From Nitrospira sp. MA-1 (GTDB taxonomy: Bacteria > Nitrospirota > Nitrospiria > Nitrospirales > UBA8639), in NCBI GenBank assembly GCA_032139905.1, contig JAQJDB010000007.1, forward strand, positions 1,240,001 to 1,304,000: a stretch of 64,000 nt of DNA, written 5' to 3'. Shown here in pieces: positions 8,973 through 16,435 of the stretch (its first letter is position 1; each line of letters opens with the position of its first letter). Under the pieces are notes generated by a model. It was given only the letters and a program-made list of their open reading frames with translations. It had not been told where the DNA came from and did no database searches. A program made the position numbers and the translations under genes.

Positions 8973-10076
8973 ATGCGGGTCGGGTTTGATGCCGGGCCCA
9001 TGCGTGCCTCCTATAGCGGGATTGGACAGTATGTCCGATGTCTGTTCCCTGCCATGTTTACCTGTTCTCAAGATATTGAATGGGTGGCCTATGCCTCATC
9101 GAGTAGTTCTTCCCAAACCTTCCCCGTTCACTTTCCTTCGCATGTCTCCGTGAAATGCTCCAAGTCATCGTGGGGATTTAGCCGAAGGGAGAAAGATCGG
9201 ACCCCGCTCGATATCTTTCATGGGACCAACTTCAAGGCTCCCGATTATGGCCAACCTCATACCATACTCACAATTCATGATGTCTGGTTGCCACGTCATC
9301 CACAGTATTCGAAAAAACTTTTCGGGCAGGCTCTTTCCTCATGGAAACTGGGTTTTCGTGCCAGACAGGTCTCTCGGGTGGTTGCGGTCTCACACTTTAC
9401 TTCCAGGGAACTCCAAGAGATGTTTCATCTCGCGCCTGACCGTATCGCGGTGATTCATCATGGGGCTTCTCCCGACATGTTTCCTGAACGGGATCATCAG
9501 AAGTTTCAGGATGTCCAAGCACGATTGCGCATACCTTCCCGTCCATTTGTGCTGTTTGTGGGTGGGGCTGAACCACGGAAAAATCATACCGTCGTGTTTA
9601 ACGCTTTTGCCCGATCTCCGCGGCTTGCCAAATTGTTGTCTCTGGTCGTTATCGGAGAGGTTCAATCACGTGGCGCCAGCCTCACGGAGACGGCGAGAGA
9701 GTTGGGGATCATGGACGCGGTCTGTTGTCCCGGATATGTGTCCAGCGAAGATTTACGGCTACTGTATTCCCAGGCGGAAGCCTTTGTGTTCCCGTCCTTG
9801 TATGAGGGTTTCGGCATACCGCTACTTGATGCCATGGCTTGTGGTGCCCCGATCATTACCGGGACGGGAAGTGCGTTGCCGGAAGTGGCAGGGGATGCCG
9901 CTCTGTATATCGACCCCCAAGATCCGGAACAATTGGGAATGGAAATAGAACGGCTGGTGGGTGATCGGGAATTACAAACGCAAATACGCAACAAGGGATT
10001 CGAGCGGGTCAAGCAATTTACGTGGGAGCGGGCGGCACAGGACACGCTGAATCTCTATAGGGACGTGCTTGGCTAA
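8973..10076 (+). CDS. Family 4 glycosyltransferase (mannosyltransferase-like GT-B)
   Basis: A GT4 enzyme of about 367 residues counted from ATG 8973 (MRVGFDAGPM). The reading frame is open upstream to ATG 8871 and ATG 8841, but those 34-44 extra residues are not typical of the family and would overlap the preceding gene; no start has a clear ribosome-binding site. Segments seen are SGIGQYVRCL, DIFHGTNF, TIHDVW, VVAVSHFTSREL, FVLFVGGAEPRKNH, and the donor motif FPSLYEGFGIPLLDAMACG (E-x7-E region), then GSALPEVAGDAALYIDP. This pattern resembles WbdA/WbaZ-type mannosyl- and rhamnosyltransferases. GDP-mannose could come from manC/manB at 26691-29560, an inference. Confidence 0.87.
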   Translation: MRVGFDAGPMRASYSGIGQYVRCLFPAMFTCSQDIEWVAYASSSSSSQTFPVHFPSHVSVKCSKSSWGFSRREKDRTPLDIFHGTNFKAPDYGQPHTILTIHDVWLPRHPQYSKKLFGQALSSWKLGFRARQVSRVVAVSHFTSRELQEMFHLAPDRIAVIHHGASPDMFPERDHQKFQDVQARLRIPSRPFVLFVGGAEPRKNHTVVFNAFARSPRLAKLLSLVVIGEVQSRGASLTETARELGIMDAVCCPGYVSSEDLRLLYSQAEAFVFPSLYEGFGIPLLDAMACGAPIITGTGSALPEVAGDAALYIDPQDPEQLGMEIERLVGDRELQTQIRNKGFERVKQFTWERAAQDTLNLYRDVLG

Positions 10077-10089
10077 TCAAAGGTGCTTT

Positions 10090-10422
10090 ATGAAAATGGT
10101 AATGGGTTGGATAACATCCTGGCCGGTTTGGATGGTATTGCTATCGGCAGGGGTAACGGTAGGGCTCCCTCGCGTTCCGTATTATCAGCAGGGACTTCCA
10201 TATATCTATGACCTCGGGGGGATGGCTTTGGTGGTTTGGTTCATAGGACTTGGGCTTCTCATTCTTGGACTCTATTTCGTCGTCATGGGAATTGTGGGTG
10301 CCGAATGGTTCCTGAGCAGGAGGCTCTCTGCGGTACTCTTTGGAGGCGCAGCGCTGATTCTTGGTGAATGCTGTCATTGGCTCTATCTGTTTTTGTTGGA
10401 GATGTCAGTCAGAGTGACATGA
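10090..10422 (+). CDS. Small integral membrane protein of unknown function
   Basis: I do not recognise this family. The 110-aa product from ATG 10090 has about three hydrophobic segments: residues 5-25, about 40-65 and about 72-98. An AAAGG purine tract at 10079-10083 sits 6 nt before ATG 10090 and supports it over the in-frame TTG at 10069. The stop codon overlaps the start of the next gene (ATGA, 10419-10422), so the two unknown membrane proteins are probably made together. Position between a GT4 and a GT9 gene suggests a role in LPS or surface-glycan handling, but nothing in the sequence shows a catalytic motif. Confidence 0.7.
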   Translation: MKMVMGWITSWPVWMVLLSAGVTVGLPRVPYYQQGLPYIYDLGGMALVVWFIGLGLLILGLYFVVMGIVGAEWFLSRRLSAVLFGGAALILGECCHWLYLFLLEMSVRVT

Positions 10423-11150
10423 GACCTGGATTTCTTCAAATGCTCTCGGACAAGCCTTCACTTCTCGATGATACACGTCAAGGACAGGCACGGCTGTGTT
10501 GGAGGAACTTTGTGGAGGCGCTCTTTTTTTGTGTGACGATGACGCTCCTGGCAAAATGGTCTACCAATTTGCCGGCGTGGGGGGACGTCATTGCCTCAGA
10601 AAACGGGCCGGTTGAGATGATGAGTGCGGGCGTATGGTTTGTCGCTATGGTGTGGAGCCTGACTGCGGGCCTCAGTCATTCCCATCATCGCATTGAGTGG
10701 TTGGGGCTCACGGCTCTCTGCCTCCTTTTTGGGCTGCGGGAGTTAGATGCGCATGTCTGGGCGACTGGATGGAACATTGATAAGGTTGCGAATTATTGGA
10801 ACCCGACCTTTCCGCTTTGGGAACGACTGTTGGTGATTGGGGGTATGATTATTCCCGTCATGGTTATTGGAATAGTCCTCTGTTTTCGAATCTGGTCACG
10901 ACTGGCGGCAGCATGGAATAGTCGGGCTCCCTGGATTGGGCAATTGACCCTGGGAGGCATGCTGCTGAGTTTCTGTGTGGTGGTGGATAAAGTGCATGGC
11001 TATTATCTTCCCATTCTTGGGTTGGAAGACGCACAGCTATTCTTCATGGCGCTGGAAGAATTTGGAGAATATGTACTGGGAATTTATACCGTGTCGGTCT
11101 TATGGCCCTACTGGCAAGCAGCTCTTCTTTTCCATGATGCGGATTCCTGA
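10419..11150 (+). CDS. Polytopic membrane protein of unknown function
   Basis: A 243-aa protein with about six predicted membrane segments and no family I can name. The start chosen is ATG 10419, which overlaps the previous stop by 4 nt; the upstream in-frame ATG at 10368 would overlap the previous gene by 55 bp. Polar residues stand out next to or within hydrophobic segments: SENGPVEMMSAG, GLRELDAHVWATGW and a late EEFGEYVLG. Such conserved-looking Glu, Asp and His residues in or near the membrane could form an active site, as in membrane hydrolases, but that is speculation. It is in the LPS operon, 85 bp before the third GT9 gene. Confidence 0.72.
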   Translation: MRPGFLQMLSDKPSLLDDTRQGQARLCWRNFVEALFFCVTMTLLAKWSTNLPAWGDVIASENGPVEMMSAGVWFVAMVWSLTAGLSHSHHRIEWLGLTALCLLFGLRELDAHVWATGWNIDKVANYWNPTFPLWERLLVIGGMIIPVMVIGIVLCFRIWSRLAAAWNSRAPWIGQLTLGGMLLSFCVVVDKVHGYYLPILGLEDAQLFFMALEEFGEYVLGIYTVSVLWPYWQAALLFHDADS

Positions 11151-11235
11151 AATGACGTTCCTCTCGGACGGTATTCTCAACGGTTTCCCTATCTGAATAT
11201 GGTTCCAGGATAGTCTGGATGCGACCACTATTCAC

Positions 11236-12234
11236 ATGAAACGTATTCTTCTTATTAAGCTTCGGTATATCGGGGATGTCGTGTTATCCACTCCTCTTCT
11301 CCCCATTCTGCGCAAGCGATTTCCGGAGGCCTCACTCACCTTTCTGGTGAATCCTGGAACGGAGAGTGTGTTAATCGGCAATCCTCATCTGCAGAAAATC
11401 ATGGTGCTGCCTCGTGAGGGATGGGGCAAACAATTGGCATGTTACCAAGCGGTGCGTCAGGCTCGTTTCGATGGTGTGGTGGATTTAACAGACGGGGATC
11501 GCTCTGCATTTCTATCATATTGGAGTGGTGCCAGGATCAGGCTGGGGTTTAATCGGGAGGACCGGTGGCGTGGAAAACTGTATACGCATGTGCTGCCATC
11601 AGCTTATGGCTCCATGCACATGGTGGATTATCATGCCCAGGTCTTGCCCGCCTTAGGAATCAGTGATCCCGTCGGCAATCCGGAATGGTATCTGCGACCT
11701 GAAGATCACGAGCAAGGCGATCACCTGATGGCCTCGCTCCAGATCGGGCGGGCGCCATTGGTGCTTCTTCATCCTCCAGCGCGATACGCCAAAAAAGCCT
11801 GGCCTCTTGAACGATTTGCCGCCTTGGCCGATTGGCTGGCCGATCAGGGAGCGGTTGTGGCCTTGATCGGGCACCAGTCAGAGATGCTAATAGGACAACA
11901 GATTGTCAATCTGAGCAGGTCCAAACCGCGCAATGTGATGGGGCAAACCGGTTTGCGTCAACTGGCGGTAGTGATGAAGCGAAGCGCCTTATTTATCGGG
12001 AACGATGGGGGCCCGATGCATATGGCGGCAGCCGTCGGTTGTCCTGTTCTCGGGTTATTCGGTCCATCGGACCCTCATGTGTGGGGTCCGAGAGGGAAAA
12101 AGGTTTCCGTGATTTATAAGGGCCTGGACTGCGAAGAATGTTTTCATGACGCATGTTCCCGGGGAGAAGAAGGGTGTATGCGGCAAATATCAGTCGAGGA
12201 AGTCTGCCGGGTTGCGGACCTGTTCCTGGATTGA
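11236..12234 (+). CDS. Heptosyltransferase family protein (GT9, WaaQ-like)
   Basis: A 332-aa GT9 glycosyltransferase that opens KRILLIKLRYIGDVVLSTPL, the pattern seen in heptosyltransferase III (WaaQ) proteins. It has a FVGIDLTDGDRS-like VVDLTDGDRSAF segment, LLHPPARYAKKAWPLERF, and the donor-site segment FIGNDGGPMHMAAAVGCPV followed by FGPSDP. A four-cysteine cluster (C-x2-C-x4-C-x6-C) is near the C-terminus. It is the last gene of the LPS operon; a terminator-like hairpin inside the repeat at 12404-12637 lies about 380 bp downstream. WaaQ-type specificity (branch heptose) is inference from the N-terminal pattern. Confidence 0.86.
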   Translation: MKRILLIKLRYIGDVVLSTPLLPILRKRFPEASLTFLVNPGTESVLIGNPHLQKIMVLPREGWGKQLACYQAVRQARFDGVVDLTDGDRSAFLSYWSGARIRLGFNREDRWRGKLYTHVLPSAYGSMHMVDYHAQVLPALGISDPVGNPEWYLRPEDHEQGDHLMASLQIGRAPLVLLHPPARYAKKAWPLERFAALADWLADQGAVVALIGHQSEMLIGQQIVNLSRSKPRNVMGQTGLRQLAVVMKRSALFIGNDGGPMHMAAAVGCPVLGLFGPSDPHVWGPRGKKVSVIYKGLDCEECFHDACSRGEEGCMRQISVEEVCRVADLFLD

Positions 12235-12403
12235 GTTTTCGTGATCACTCAGGAACTCAAAACTCTGTGACGGCAGTTGTTGAATATTTCAAATATGTTG
12301 TTTTTTTCAATGGGCATATGAATGACAGAAACCAACCTGAGGACAATGAGGGAGTCTTAAAGAGGCGTGTCCATCAACGCTCCTGTCAGTGTTGTTCAAT
12401 ATG

Positions 12404-12637
12404 GGAGTGTTGAATAATTATATTTTCCAATGGCATATTCATCCGCAGGAACGTTGCAAATTAGAGGCCTCGGGGCGGTTCAAAAAAGCATGTCCTGAGA
12501 TTTTCGAAGGGTTCGTCCAGTCCTGCCCTGAGTCATGCCGAAGGGAAGGCCGCAGTCATTTTTGCGCGCAGAGCGTACTTCCAGTACGTGAGCACGGAAA
12601 AATGGCGAGAACGCCGCTGGCGGCTTTTTTCAACAGC
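12404..12637 (+). repeat. 234-bp dispersed repeat, copy A (inverted partner at 16076-16309)
   Basis: This stretch matches the reverse complement of 16076-16309 over exactly the same length. The last 136 bases (12502-12637) are identical between copies; the first 15 bases also match, while the part between has diverged. It contains small dyads: a CGTACT/AGTACG pair around 12576 and the GCCG/CGGC hairpin followed by six T at 12613-12630. The CCTGAG...TTCGAAGGG block resembles extragenic repeat motifs I recall from many environmental genomes. It lies in the 414-bp non-coding interval between two convergent genes. Short open frames running through it are not counted as genes. Confidence 0.92.
12613..12630 (+). 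terminator. Terminator-like hairpin at the end of repeat copy A
   Basis: A GCCG-CTGG-CGGC hairpin is directly followed by six T. The stem is short (4 bp), so strength is uncertain. On the + strand it is the first such signal after the LPS operon ends at 12234. Confidence 0.45.
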
Positions 12638-12648
12638 TCCAAATGCCC

Positions 12649-13710
12649 TTACGGGAAGGCGGGTAAGGGTGCATAGATGAGGGGATGGCCAACCAATTCC
12701 TCCAGCCATTGTTCCGTGGCTTGATGAGAAAGAGGTCGTTGATTGAGTCGAATCTCCAGACGAAAGTCACCATTCGTGCCCACCAGACCCACGATGGCTG
12801 CGACGTCCTCACCTTCAGGAAGGAGATAGTCGGTCTGGAATTCCGCCAGGCTGCCATAGACCCGACCTTGCGGCTCCAAGAGCTGAAGCAACTCAGGCAT
12901 ATCGGACAGCGTGCAGTGAATAGAACATCGATACATGAACCGGGGATTGGGTGTGATTCCAGTGAAATCCAAGAGGGCAGGTTCGGGAAATCCTGTGAGA
13001 TAGACGCGCAAATTGGCAGGTTGCCCCTGATAGGTCGCAGCCAGTTGACTGGCTGGAACCAAAAATTCAAAAGGATCGGGCGAGTTGAGTTCAAATTGGC
13101 AGGGTCCAAACGCATCCGGCCATGAGCAAAAGAGCGGTGTATCGGTTCGGTCTGTCTGCAGCAGGACTCGTGCGCCTTTTTGCGTCACCTCAATCGGAAG
13201 ATCCAAGATCTGAATGGCAGTCCGAAAGGCACTTTCCCGGTCCGTGAGCCAAAATCTGTCTCGTGGTTTGGCAAGTATTTCGCCTGGTGTAATGACGTCG
13301 GTGGTATGAACCCGGACACGAATGAATCCATGAGTATGTCGGAATCCGAGCCAAAGCCAGGCTTCAGGAAGGAGTGTTGTCAGCGGCTGAGTCATACGCC
13401 AGGGATGCGCGATCGAGCAGTAGGTGTTGACCGATTGATGCGTTTGGAATATGGAGTGATAGTGGCCTGCCAAGAGAAAAAAGTCGCCCTGCCAGTTGTC
13501 GAGGAGATGTAATAAGGTGACATCCTCGGTGGGCCATGGCGCGAGCGTTTGGATGTGCTGTGGATGGCCCACCTCCCATTCTTCGATATAGCCGATCATC
13601 TCCTTGTCCTCATGGATGGAGGTTAGGCCTAACTGCCTCAATTTGCTCGCCACCAATAAAATATCCTCGAAGGAGAGCGTCGATTGGGTTTCCCAACGAT
13701 GTTCACGCAT
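12649..13710 (-). CDS. Hypothetical protein, 353 aa, no recognised family
   Basis: I do not recognise this protein. It has no signal peptide, no clear membrane segment and no known nucleotide-binding or metal motif. The composition is that of a soluble, tryptophan- and leucine-rich protein: repeated short blocks such as LLHLLDNWQGDFFLLAGHY, EAWLWLGFRHTHGF and the C-terminal TEQWLEELVGHPLIYAPLP. Paired His/Trp-rich segments between residues 80 and 140 are the most distinctive. The frame is long and uninterrupted with codon use like its neighbours, so it is very likely a real gene. It lies downstream of tRNA-Ser on the same strand (131 bp) and inside the inverted repeat pair. Confidence 0.75.
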   Translation of the reverse strand: MREHRWETQSTLSFEDILLVASKLRQLGLTSIHEDKEMIGYIEEWEVGHPQHIQTLAPWPTEDVTLLHLLDNWQGDFFLLAGHYHSIFQTHQSVNTYCSIAHPWRMTQPLTTLLPEAWLWLGFRHTHGFIRVRVHTTDVITPGEILAKPRDRFWLTDRESAFRTAIQILDLPIEVTQKGARVLLQTDRTDTPLFCSWPDAFGPCQFELNSPDPFEFLVPASQLAATYQGQPANLRVYLTGFPEPALLDFTGITPNPRFMYRCSIHCTLSDMPELLQLLEPQGRVYGSLAEFQTDYLLPEGEDVAAIVGLVGTNGDFRLEIRLNQRPLSHQATEQWLEELVGHPLIYAPLPAFP

Positions 13711-13841
13711 GGGTTATATTCAGCAAAGCGAAATGCGGGGCAGGTGGATCATTCGGTTCCAACGATATCGGATAGAGATGGCCGGAGGAAGGGGTGAAGG
13801 TTAAGGAACGAAGGCAGATCTGGAAAATTTGACGAAAAATA

Positions 13842-13932
13842 TGGCGGAGAGGGCGGGATTTGAACCCGCGGTAGGCTTTTGACCTACGACGGTTTAGCAA
13901 ACCGTTGCCTTCGGCCACTCGGCCACCTCTCC
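13842..13932 (-). tRNA. tRNA-Ser (anticodon GCU)
   Basis: A 91-nt class II tRNA read on the minus strand. The acceptor arms are GGAGAGG (13926-13932) and CCTCTCC (13846-13852), followed by discriminator G and an encoded CCA (13842-13844). The anticodon loop is in a GGTTTGCTAAACC stem-loop with GCT at 13896-13898. The long variable arm (about 17 nt) is that of a serine tRNA. The T loop GGGTTCAAATCCC is intact. Confidence 0.97.
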
Positions 13933-13962
13933 GCGCAAGTGTATGTCAATTGATTGTGACTA

Positions 13963-13992
13963 CTTATAGAGTAACAGCATGGGTAACTTCAA
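13963..13992 (-). promoter_or_regulatory. Candidate sigma-70 promoter of tRNA-Ser
   Basis: Read on the minus strand: TTGAAG, an 18-nt spacer, then TATAAG, ending about 30 nt before the tRNA 5' end. The hexamers match 4-5 of 6 consensus positions each. No experiment is implied. Confidence 0.45.
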
Positions 13993-14580
13993 GAGCAGAT
14001 TGCATCAGGATTGCGGTTGAACCGCTTGTTGGAAAATCCAATCCCCAAACCATGTGCCGACGATTCCCCATAAATATATATCCCTATCCATCAGATTGGT
14101 GATCCTACCATGCCCAAACGGTTCTTGGATATATTTTCCACAAGCTTTTTGTAGGATGATATAAGGCGCAGAGATAGGAAGTCGGGTCGCGGATTTTCCG
14201 AAATAAACCATTGGTCAATGGAATGAATTGGGGACTTATGTGATGACGCCGGGACAGGAGCATCGCGTGGTCTTAGCCAATCAAGTGGGGGCACGGTCAT
14301 GGCGGATGCCATCAAGTTTCAAGCCGCCGGGTCGCCCACGCTGAATGGGCCGACCCTATCATTTCTAAAACAATGCGATTTCAAAACTTCCCTCCTAGGT
14401 GCACAGTTCAGCATTGGGTGGTTTGAAATCTCAGCCAGATTTCTCGTATTTGAATCGAAAACGGCTATCTTACCGGAGTATTTTCTCCTTTTTATTTCCC
14501 AGCAACTGAAGCTAGTGAAGCTTAGAGAATTGTGGTTTTTTGCGAGTGCGGCGCTATCAAGCCGCATAGAGCGCGGGTAA
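13993..14580 (+). other. Gene-free interval, nothing recognised
   Basis: About 590 bp between the tRNA promoter and the small gene ending at 14581. Open frames here (for example + 14299-14580 and - 14319-14639) are short, overlap on opposite strands, lack ribosome-binding sites and have low-complexity or unlikely protein composition. I see no repeat copy, no RNA signature and no clear terminator. Confidence 0.5.
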
Positions 14581-14910
14581 TTATGTGGAAGCCAATTTGG
14601 CCAACTCAGTATCGACGAATGCGAGGATTTTTTCAGCATCCTCGACCAGGCCGTCCGTGATGTTGAGGCCTAGAGCGAGATCTTCCTCATCCAAGGTATC
14701 GGCCAATCCGTTATTTTGTAATAAGCTGACATCCCAAAATAATATTCCGGCAGTGGCCGGTTTCCCCTCGATGGAGGCGACCAGGTTAATATTATCGCCA
14801 TGCTCGGTTGGAGTGCTCACAAACGTCGGCTCAGCATTCTGTTGCTTCGCTTGCCGGATAAGCTCCATGAATATTTTCAATCTTTGTAGGCTGGAAGGGT
14901 CTGTCCCCAT
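14581..14910 (-). CDS. Small acidic hypothetical protein, 109 aa
   Basis: I do not recognise the family. The product is soluble and acidic, without a signal peptide or membrane segment. A good ribosome-binding site (GAGGGAAAG) stands just before ATG 14910. The N-terminal part is helical (SSLQRLKIFMELIRQAK), the middle looks like a beta-rich core containing NINLVASIEGKPATAGILFWDV, and the C-terminus is an acidic helix. A second small gene with similar codon use lies about 100 bp upstream on the same strand. Confidence 0.65.
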   Translation of the reverse strand: MGTDPSSLQRLKIFMELIRQAKQQNAEPTFVSTPTEHGDNINLVASIEGKPATAGILFWDVSLLQNNGLADTLDEEDLALGLNITDGLVEDAEKILAFVDTELAKLAST

Positions 14911-15014
14911 AAATGTCTTTCCCTCTCATGAGAAGTTTGAACTGGTTCACCTGCAATTGGGAGTCCTGCGAGGTAATCGTTGAAGGTATAGAGCCTGTGG
15001 GCCAATATTTGGAT

Positions 15015-15230
15015 TTATGCGGTTCCTTGATGGCCTGAGGTAGAAGGATCCTGCTGGTCTCGTTTCCGGGCTCGAGAGGCGATGTTTTCCATGAGCCCCG
15101 TGAGTTTTTGATATTGGGGATGGTCGGGAGAGAGTGGTTTGCCATCTTCATCGCACAACAGGTCTTGCATCCCTTCGAGCATGGCGGCCATTTCCGGAAA
15201 AATTTCGTCATCAGAATTTTTTCGTCCCAT
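15015..15230 (-). CDS. Small acidic hypothetical protein, 71 aa
   Basis: I do not recognise the family. An AAAGGAAAG tract precedes ATG 15230 at good spacing, which supports expression. The sequence is hydrophilic: a helical first half with methionines (EMAAMLEGMQDLLCDEDG), then a proline-rich turn (PLSPDHPQYQKL) and a basic-acidic tail. It lies between dsbA-like and the 109-aa gene, all on the minus strand, and may share their transcript. Confidence 0.58.
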   Translation of the reverse strand: MGRKNSDDEIFPEMAAMLEGMQDLLCDEDGKPLSPDHPQYQKLTGLMENIASRARKRDQQDPSTSGHQGTA

Positions 15231-15284
15231 GGTGTCTTTCCTTTGCTATTGATTCGAGTCTGATTGATAAGCTCATGCTATACA

Positions 15285-15920
15285 TTAAGATTTGCTATCT
15301 TGCTTAAGAATGCTTTCGATCACCGTCTTCAGGTTTTCGGCAGTTAAGTTTGCCACACGAATGTTTCCATCCAAAAGTACGGTTGGCGTATGCGTGACCT
15401 TGATCCGTTCTCCCCAGGTCCGGCCTTTGGCTAAGGTTTTGAAAGGCTTTCCACTGGCGAGTCCTGTTTCAAATTCTGTGGGATCGAGCCCGATTTCTTT
15501 CAGAAGGAGTGAGCGCATGGTCTTATCGAAGACTTGAATGTCTTTGTCGTGAATGGCCTGAAAGAGGAGTTCTTTCATTTCAGGACCTTTGCCCATAGTC
15601 ACGGCCTGATTGTACATCTCAAAGGCCGTCGGCAGTTTGCCGGGTATGACGGGAAATCCCACCATTCTAATCTCTAACTGGTCGCCAAATTCTTTTTTCA
15701 GTTGGGTCCCGACAACCCGTTCGAACATGTGGCAATGGGAGCAGTAAAAGTCAGCGAATTCAAACAGAATGACCTTGCCGGCTTCATGCTGAGAAGGTTC
15801 CCCCTCCATCAGTTCGTATTCGCCCTGTATCGTGCTCAAGGCCACATTTGCCCATCCCATCAGGCTAAACAGGAGTATTCCTCCAATAATTCGGGCAATT
15901 TGTGTCTGTCCTGATTTCAT
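15285..15920 (-). CDS. DsbA-family thiol:disulfide oxidoreductase, exported
   Basis: A periplasmic thioredoxin-fold protein that probably forms or isomerises disulfide bonds. From ATG 15920 the product is 211 aa; an AAAGGA site lies 7 nt upstream, which favours this start over the in-frame codon at 15995. Residues 1-29 are a signal peptide (hydrophobic IIGGILLFSLMGWANVA). The redox site is C60-S-H-C63 in FADFYCSHCHMF, and the cis-proline region is THTPTVLLDG near residue 185. Helical insertion between these matches DsbA rather than TrxA. Several small cysteine-containing exported proteins in this window (23044, 24777) are possible substrates, an inference. Confidence 0.87.
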   Translation of the reverse strand: MKSGQTQIARIIGGILLFSLMGWANVALSTIQGEYELMEGEPSQHEAGKVILFEFADFYCSHCHMFERVVGTQLKKEFGDQLEIRMVGFPVIPGKLPTAFEMYNQAVTMGKGPEMKELLFQAIHDKDIQVFDKTMRSLLLKEIGLDPTEFETGLASGKPFKTLAKGRTWGERIKVTHTPTVLLDGNIRVANLTAENLKTVIESILKQDSKS

Positions 15921-16075
15921 GTTTGATCCTTTCTTGATTTCGCTTCTATTCCTGAAATTTTTCTCTCGAATCGCCGGGGCGTGTTCGGGTAACATGCTAC
16001 GTTTCTGGAGGCACTCTTACTTTAGCCCATCATATCAGACTGAACCTAGGGTCATTCAAGGTTTCTGGAAAATGG

Positions 16076-16309
16076 GCTGTTGAAAAAAGCCGCCAGCGGC
16101 GTTCTCGCCATTTTTCCGTGCTCACGTACTGGAAGTACGCTCTGCGCGCAAAAATGACTGCGGCCTTCCCTTCGGCATGACTCAGGGCAGGACTGGACGA
16201 ACCCTTCGAAAGGCTCAGGGCATGATTTTTTGAACTGCCCCGAGGCCTCTGATAGGCAACGTGCCTGTGGGTCAATAGGTCCTGGGAAAATAGTATTATT
16301 CAACACTCC
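16076..16309 (-). repeat. 234-bp dispersed repeat, copy B (inverted partner of 12404-12637)
   Basis: Reverse complement of copy A with equal length; bases 16076-16211 are identical to 12637-12502. It fills much of the 515-bp gene-free interval (15921-16435) between the divergent dsbA-like and cupin genes. The open frame at 16052-16411 on the minus strand reads through the repeat and is judged a by-product. The terminator-like end points toward the dsbA-like gene. Confidence 0.92.
16083..16100 (-). terminator. Terminator-like hairpin at the end of repeat copy B
   Basis: Same GCCG-CTGG-CGGC hairpin plus six T as in copy A, read on the minus strand. It would stop transcripts entering the dsbA-like gene from upstream. 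Short stem; strength uncertain. Confidence 0.42.
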
Positions 16310-16435
16310 TGGAAAATGAAATCGCCTCGTGGAGATCCGGGGTGGTGAGGGATTGGTCGGCGTAAGAGATTTTTGAGGATTATTCAGAGAGGGTCTAGTT
16401 GGTATCGACATTGTTCAATTGAGGAGGGCATTGAC

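Noticed and set aside
12389-12676. 95-aa frame through repeat copy A
   Set aside because: It follows the repeat exactly (the same peptide appears in copy B) and has no ribosome-binding site, so it is a by-product of the repeat and not a gene.
13842-13932. tRNA-Ser as an integration site for an island
   Set aside because: No integrase, no second tRNA end copy and no att-like direct repeat is seen; the flanking structure is an inverted repeat pair.
14319-14639. 106-aa minus-strand frame
   Set aside because: It overlaps the well-supported gene ending at 14581 and has no ribosome-binding site or protein-like composition.
16052-16411. 119-aa minus-strand frame through repeat copy B
   Set aside because: Same reason as for copy A: its middle is the translation of the repeat core.
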